Shown here piece after piece: positions 59,046 through 64,000 of a DNA stretch of 64,000 nucleotides. Each line of letters starts with the position of its first letter. Position 1 is the first letter of the stretch. Source of the DNA: Nemophila menziesii (taxonomy: Eukaryota; Streptophyta; Magnoliopsida; Boraginales; Hydrophyllaceae); NCBI GenBank assembly GCA_029959085.1, contig JARWIR010000008.1, forward strand, positions 22,740,001-22,804,000, read 5' to 3'. The notes under the pieces are model-generated. The model worked only from the letters and a program-made list of their open reading frames with translations. It was not told the DNA's origin and searched no databases. Made by a program: the position numbers and the translations under genes.

Positions 59046-59420
59046 CCCGCTAGGGTTACAATCCAAACTACTAATGGGGCAATCCTATACTATACGCATA
59101 ATAAGGACTACAAACATATATCAAACACAAAATACAGAGTTATCATGAACAATTCAATTAAATATAAATCATAAATCCAAATAACATAAAACAAGTCTAG
59201 GGTTCATACATATATGCTATTCTTAAGCTAAACAGCCTTAGTTCATACCAAGGAAAGAAAAAGTAGAAATTAATAATATCATATTAATGTCCAAAATACA
59301 AAACAAAAAAAGAATACTATACTAATTGCTGAAAACTGATAAAGGGAAGGGTTGGAATGGCATGAACAACTTCCAAACTCCTTCTTCTCACTTGCTCCTA
59401 GCGATTTCTAGGTGTTATTA
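59046..59420 (-). mobile_element. Fragment of a TGATGTCTCC-family LTR
   Basis: About 59060-59410 matches 18330-18620 of the full LTR: the CCTATAC...GC block, AAAACAAGTCTAGGGTTCxTAC, ATGCTAxTCTxAAGCTAAA, TTAGTTCATAC, then the CTTCCAGACT/CTTCCAAACT end. Both edges are truncated. It joins the second LINE on the left and a copia piece on the right. Confidence 0.6.
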
Positions 59421-59504
59421 TGACTAAGGACTAAACAAGGATGATTATCTTTTGGTAAAAACTACAAGGATGACTAAGGACTGAGCAAGGATGATTTGTA
59501 GGTG

Positions 59505-59765
59505 TTATTGAACGCAAAGGCCTTTCCCGACGTGAATAAGTTGGAGCTCCTTAATGGTTCCAACTACAATTGTTGAGCAGAAAAGATCTTGATCTGTCTT
59601 CAACAGTACAAACTTGACTTCAATATAGTCAAAGATCCCCAACATGTGATGGAAAAGGGAGTTCCTACTGAAGAAAAACAGGCTAGATATCTTGCTCTCG
59701 AAGCCAAGTTCCAGAAAAAGCAAACACTATGTCTCAGGGCTAAATGTTAAACAATGCCAAAGAGA
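59505..59765 (+). pseudogene. Ty1/copia gag N-terminal remnant
   Basis: The plus-strand reading gives KLELLNGSNYN, then EKILICLQQYKLDF, then PTEEKQARYLALEAKFQKK, the start of a copia Gag (x-L-D-G-S-N-Y-x-x-W, then C/A-L-x-x-x-D). The conserved Trp is lost to a stop. Nothing of the downstream copia ORF is present. Confidence 0.65.
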
Positions 59766-59889
59766 GATCGAAAAAGATCATATGGGAAATTCTTAAGAAG
59801 AAAATATGGGACCGTGAATGCGCGTACCCAGGTGACTCATCCTTAAAAAGTATTTAAATAATGGTTTGTTTGTTTAAAAAATGTAACCC

Positions 59890-60295
59890 TGATGTCTCCT
59901 CATTTGTGATAGATTTATATTAGGATGAGACATCATTTTTAGTGATTTAGAAGTCATAATAGTCGATTTTCTTGAGAAATAGTGCACTTTCCTATTTTAA
60001 GTCTTGATTTAGTAAAATAATATTTTTAGAGCATATTGGGTTTAATTATTTATTTAGTGTGAAGCTTTAAAACTAATTATGGAGATTAATTAGTGTCCAA
60101 GTCAAAGACTACAAGGTATGGAAAGAGATAAGCATGGAAATTGGAGATAAGGAAACAAAAGCTAAAAACATGGAAAAAGAAAAGCTGCCTTAATCCTGAA
60201 TTCCTGCACCTACGACCACAAATCAGCTTATATCTCAAAAACGGTGTGGAATTTGGAGAAACGGTCAAGAGAAAAGTTGAAGATCTTTCCAACCT
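59890..60295 (+). mobile_element. 5' part of a TGATGTCTCC-family LTR (element copy 2)
   Basis: TGATGTCTCCTCATTTGTGA at 59890 and about 400 bp of U3, close to the solo LTR at 39001-39410 (same AGAGCATATTGGGTTTAATT and GAAAGCTGCCT phrases). The match stops near 60290 and gag-type sequence begins without TATA box, R, U5, primer site or the first half of gag. An internal deletion of roughly 2 kb joins the two. Confidence 0.75.
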
Positions 60296-60750
60296 AGAGG
60301 TCAGTATCAAAATCAACATCAAAAAAGACCTGCGCCCCCTCAACAACCTGTTCAGGATGCTTATACCGATGGATTAGATCAGAAAGCTTTACCACAGTAT
60401 CCTCAAGAAGGATCTATGGAAAATCAACAATTAGTGAAAGTATTGGACCGTTTGACCACGAATATGAATGCTCAGGATGAAAAGTTATGAGGACAAGATG
60501 CCGCAATTCAGATTTTAGGTACTCAAGTAGAACAGTTGAACAAAGTTCTAACAAATTTAATGGAACAAAAAGAATTGAAGGCTATCGAAGGAGGTGATGA
60601 CAATGTTGGGTTCGAAGCTTGTAAGGCTATCTGCCTTGAAATTGAAGAAGAAAATAAGGAAGTACCACATGTTGCCGTGGAAGTTTCGAGTACCGAAGAA
60701 GAACCAACCAAGTCTAGCCCCGTGGAATCTGACTGTTATGAGATGTAGAG
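60296..60750 (+). pseudogene. Gag C-terminal part (element copy 2)
   Basis: Across one stop, the frame gives QKRPAPPQQPVQDAYTDGL, ALPQYPQEGSMENQQ, then IQILGTQVEQLNKVLTNLM and an acidic stretch to ESDCYEM. It aligns with the end of the gag at 33070-33251 (RALPAQPQEG) and with copy 1 near 2100-2640. A frameshift near 60748 separates it from the protease frame. Confidence 0.7.
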
Positions 60751-60792
60751 GACGATTCAGAAAAAGCCGAATTTATACAACATCTGAAAGAT

Positions 60793-61812
60793 ATGAAAGA
60801 AGAGATTCGATCGGTTATGGATTATCAAGTTGAGCTGGCTAAAGAGAAAGAGAAAGAAGCCTCCAAGGAGGCAGTTGAAGTTGCACCTGCTGTGCAAGAA
60901 GAGAAAGAAGAAGAGAAGGTGGAACCGCCACCTGTTGTTCAACCAGTGTCATCAACTATTTCTGATACAAATACAAAGGATGACACTGAACTCAAGACAT
61001 TTGTAGAGGCGTATACACCTGAAAATATCAACGCCCAAATGCTTGAGATTGCAAAGAAAGGACTTACACCGCAACAAGTTTTTACGCAAGTTATTCCTGA
61101 GAAAGAAGCGAGTGTAGAGATCCCAAGAGAGAACCTGAGAGTCTCAAGAAGAAGTGAACGAGAGTTACCAACAAAGCTTAAAGATCCGGGAAGTTTTAAC
61201 CTTCCTATTAAAATAAATGGTATGCTCAAGGTGAAAGCTATGTACGATGTTGGTTCTGGTGTGAATCTTATGCCTAAGTCCGTGTTCGAGAGACTTGGAC
61301 TTCAGAAATCAGAGAAAACTCCAGTGAAGTTACAGTTCGCTGACAACTCAGTTACCAGAACATGGGGAACAGTGGAGGACGTCTCAGTCCGTGCAGGTAG
61401 TATCGCCATCCTTACTTACTTTGTTATCTTTGAGTTTGATGCAGATAAGCAGGTTCCAATCATACTTGGACGGCCTTTCATGGCCACAAGTCAAAGTGTA
61501 ATCAACTTCCAAGAAGGGACGATTACCCTTCATGCAAAGAACATATCTGAGACCTTCTATGTCTTGGGTAAAATACCGAGGAAGTTAGATCCCACCGTTC
61601 CTGTCATCCACAGCCTTTCACATCAAAAAGTCCCTCCTGAGAAGATCAACTTAAAGCCTGTGGATACTGAGCCAAACATTGAGTTTGGGGTTGGCCATGA
61701 AGTTCTATGGAAAGCTCACAAACGCGAGAATAGGCCACGAAGTTTCAAAGACTCGTGGATGGGACCATTCATTGTCACTAAGGTTGTTTCAGCCAAGGTG
61801 ATAGAAATTTGA
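60793..61812 (+). CDS. Gag-linker / retropepsin / pol-tail ORF (339 aa, element copy 2)
   Basis: Open frame of 339 codons, the longest uninterrupted ORF in the window. Residues 1-60 are a Glu/Lys/Val-rich linker. About 77-97 is NAQMLEIAKKGLTPQQVFTQ, shared with copy 1. About 136-270 is a retropepsin: IKINGMLKVKAMYDVGSGVN with the catalytic Asp in D-V-G-S, LMPKSVFERLGL, then IILGRPFMAT and VINFQEGTITL, the order seen in Athila/Tat proteases. From about 290 it changes to EKINLKPVDTEPN, a VLWKAHKRENRPRSF linker and WMGPFIVTKVVSAKVIEI, which resembles the last 40-60 residues of gypsy pol after integrase. RT, RNase H and the integrase core are absent. After the stop, the reading continues past frameshifts to VHSLTRCWGGYIRKS at about 61845-61890. 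Role: Gag maturation for a polymerase-less element (inferred). Confidence 0.8.
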   Translation: MKEEIRSVMDYQVELAKEKEKEASKEAVEVAPAVQEEKEEEKVEPPPVVQPVSSTISDTNTKDDTELKTFVEAYTPENINAQMLEIAKKGLTPQQVFTQVIPEKEASVEIPRENLRVSRRSERELPTKLKDPGSFNLPIKINGMLKVKAMYDVGSGVNLMPKSVFERLGLQKSEKTPVKLQFADNSVTRTWGTVEDVSVRAGSIAILTYFVIFEFDADKQVPIILGRPFMATSQSVINFQEGTITLHAKNISETFYVLGKIPRKLDPTVPVIHSLSHQKVPPEKINLKPVDTEPNIEFGVGHEVLWKAHKRENRPRSFKDSWMGPFIVTKVVSAKVIEI

Positions 61813-61890
61813 CCCAAGAAGGGATCAAGCGCAGATTAGTTGACGTTCATAGCCTAACTCGTTGTTGGGGAGGCTATATTCGCAAATCTT

Positions 61891-62400
61891 GATAGAGGTA
61901 ACGCGCCTAACTTTGAAAGACGTTAAATAAAAGTGCTGTACGGGAGACAACCCGCAATTTTTTAAGTTTTTATGTCTTTTACGTTTTTAGTTTATGTTTA
62001 GTTTAGTTGTTTTTAGTTGATATTGCATATTTGAGAAAGGTATTAGTGTTTTTGATGCTTAGGTATTGGAGAAATCGAGTTCGGGAGGAGAAAACGAAGT
62101 TTTTCGAAAAATTCTGACCATCAGTCCGGTACACCGGACTACCCTTCCGGTACACCGCAGACGAGAAAACCCGTACCACGTGTAGGTAACTCGGGTTTTG
62201 TGCCGAGAAGAAAAAAAATCTGGACCAGCGGTCCGGTATACCGCGCCTCAAGTTCCGGTGCACAGCAGGAACTAAAAACCCGTGCCACGGGTAGAAGATG
62301 CGGGTATTTTGACGAGGATTAAAATTTTTGAGGAACAGAAGCTGCGGCACACCGCGCCCCTGTTCCGGTACACCGCAGGTTGCCGACTGAAGAGAGAAAA
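61891..62400 (+). repeat. 3' noncoding segment with six GGTACACC dyads
   Basis: After GGGAGACAACCCGC (61942-61955) and a T-rich stretch come dyads at 62123-62140 (arms AGTCCGG and CCGGACT around TACA), near 62146-62160, 62230-62243, 62256-62270, 62341-62354 and 62363-62380. They form three pairs about 110 bp apart, each pair separated by about 25 bp, with AACCCGTxCCACGxGTAG between pairs. Copy 1 has the same cluster in the same place. Confidence 0.8.
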
Positions 62401-62820
62401 AGTTGTGTTTTAGGTTATAAGAAGGAAGAGGTGGGTACAATTCCGAATTTACAAATCCTTAAGCCTCTCTTTCTTCTCAAAACCTCTCCCAACTCCATTA
62501 AAGCTCATAAAAACCTTCACCAATCATCAAAACACTACCCAATCATCATAAAAACACATCAAATCTTCTCTCCACTTCATTACAAAGAAGATTCAAGCAC
62601 CCAATTCTCACCAAACACAAACAATTGAAGAATCAAGAGCTCAAACTTTCAAAATTCATCCTACAATTTCTTAAATCCAAGCCATCAAAAATTCACCTTA
62701 CCCACATAGAGATTCATCATCAATTCATCTTTCCTAAGCCAAATCAAGCTTGTTCAACCAAAAATTCACAAGTTCAAATTTCAAGAGTTGTTAAAGCTTT
62801 GAGTTGGGGGTCAATTGAAG

Positions 62821-64000
62821 ATGACTAATAGAACAGAAATATTAGCTAACAAGAGGGAGGTGAAGAAAAGCAAGGTATTGGGTTAAATTGAGAAGAAACC
62901 AAATAACAAAGGTTCTAGTTCTAAAGCTAAGGGTAAAAACAATGTTGAAGATGGAGGTAAGCTAGCTATGTTTGATTGTAATGGTAAAAGGCTTTACTTA
63001 TATTCAAAGGAGAAAACACAACCTCCACCCTTCAAAGGTCTTACACCCATGGATAAAGAGGAAGCTTCAAAGGCCTTGAAAGCTTCTGCAGAAAAACAAT
63101 TAAAAGAGCTACCTTTTGCTTATGAGAAAGTATTCAAGGAAGAAGTTGGTACTAGAGAGTACAAGAGATTCTTCGAGCTTGGTGAAAAACTGGGTTGGTC
63201 TACGTTCATGGTAAGACGATCTGATTATGTCATGAGTTAGTTTTGGAATTCTATTTAGGCCTTTTTAGCCGAGATAGTAAAGGTTGTGTTCCGATTAGAG
63301 GAAATTTAGTTCCTTTCATAGTTAATGAGATTAGAAACCACTTAAAGTTTAAGAAATTAATTGGATATTGCAAGTATAGTGAAGCGGTTGCTAGACGAAA
63401 AATCTTTGATGAGGAATTACTTTTTGAGCATGTTTTAGACAAGGAGAAAGTGCAATCACATAAGGGAGAATTGAAGGCACCTTGGCCTTACAAATATCTT
63501 CAATAAGTTGCGAGAGTTTGGCACAATTTCCTCATTCCTAATGTCATTGGAAACACACTAACTTTGGATGTGACTAAAAAGAACGCTCTACTTTTGGATT
63601 TTATTTTGAGAGGAGAAGAAGTGGATGTGGCACAGTTGATCTATGAGGAGGTGATGTGATTTTCGGTCTCTCCCAAATCAGTTTATAATGTTAAATTTCC
63701 TACTATGATCACGTGTCTTGTGCGAAAAACGAATGTTACATTGGGTGAAGAAGAGAAACTCGAGTTTAAGGCAAGTTATATTGACAGTGCTTGGATCATG
63801 GAAGTTTTGAGAAGAGCGGATTCTACGCAAGTCTCAAAAGAAGAAAAGGAGCAAAGTTGGCAAGAGAAGATGGAGGAGCGTTTAAACAAATTCGAAGCAG
63901 CTCAAACTTATTTAGCCAATGATGTGGCACAAATTAACGCTAATCGAGTACACATCATAAAACTCCTTGAGCAATTAACGAAAGATCGAGCAAATCCGAC
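62821..64000 (+). pseudogene. 3' ORF, plant-transposon-protein-like (runs off the window)
   Basis: The first ATG is at 62821, after a 420-base A/C-rich leader; an early stop at 62884 breaks the frame. 62968-63240 and 63243-63506 are open and overlap by a small shift. They read EEASKALKASAEKQLKELPF, TREYKRFFELGEKLGW, then LVPFIVNEIRNHLKF, and after 63506 VARVWHNFLIPNVIGNTLTL, KNALLLDFILRGEEVDVAQLI and FPTMITCLVRK. That order (long helix, W-x-x-F-I, IL-x-G-x-x-V-x-V, FP-x-x-IT-x-L) is that of the 'putative plant transposon protein' domain found downstream of pol in Athila-like elements. 63740-64000 is Glu/Lys-rich coiled coil. Function unknown. Confidence 0.65.

Overview
The window is nuclear DNA of a flowering plant, most likely a eudicot. 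The evidence is a single 16-exon host gene with GT-AG introns set in AT-rich sequence full of plant-type mobile elements: Ty3/gypsy and Ty1/copia LTR retrotransposons, L1-type LINEs with a terminal RNase H, a Helitron, Stowaway-, Harbinger- and hAT-type MITEs and a tRNA-derived SINE head. No feature suggests an organelle or bacterium, and the species cannot be named from the sequence.

The one confident host gene lies on the minus strand at 9518-13125. It encodes a 701-residue nuclear casein-kinase-1-like protein of the MUT9-like kinase / HD16 (EL1) family. All 16 exons join in frame. A short upstream ORF overlaps its start codon.

Layout. 1-4545: a copia LTR remnant, then a decayed gag-protease element with its 3' tail and a 70-bp tandem repeat. 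4750-8700: a minus-strand gypsy gag-protease remnant with a nested 472-bp element, then a hAT MITE. 9518-13620: kinase gene and leader. 15104-20690: two minus-strand LTRs of one family (here called TGATGTCTCC-LTR), a nested GC-rich TIR element, and a copia RNase H tail with a nested Harbinger MITE. 21388-26157: a LINE-like 5' fragment, a foldback, a Stowaway MITE and a Helitron. 27195-33251: gypsy gag, copia RT, and a gypsy element with a 1.9-kb LTR, tRNA-Asp-type primer site and nearly intact gag. 35421-44009: a second GC-rich TIR element and a minus-strand copia element whose left LTR carries a hAT-like insertion and a solo LTR. 44010-59045: two LINEs, the second split by a solo LTR. 59090-64000: LTR and copia fragments, then a gypsy-derived gag-protease element that continues with a 3' ORF past the window edge.

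The most interesting system is the gag-protease element family, seen at 1085-4150 and 59890-64000. In both copies the protease reading frame runs directly into the last piece of a pol polyprotein, with no reverse transcriptase, RNase H or integrase core between. Both carry a cluster of GC-rich dyads around GGTACACC/GGTATACC just downstream, and the second has a plant-transposon-protein-like ORF after that. It looks like a non-autonomous family that keeps Gag and protease and must borrow polymerase in trans. Other points of note are a conserved hairpin at the LTR tip in five copies, a 392-bp duplication inside one LTR, two solo LTRs with readable target duplications, and several well-delimited non-autonomous DNA elements.
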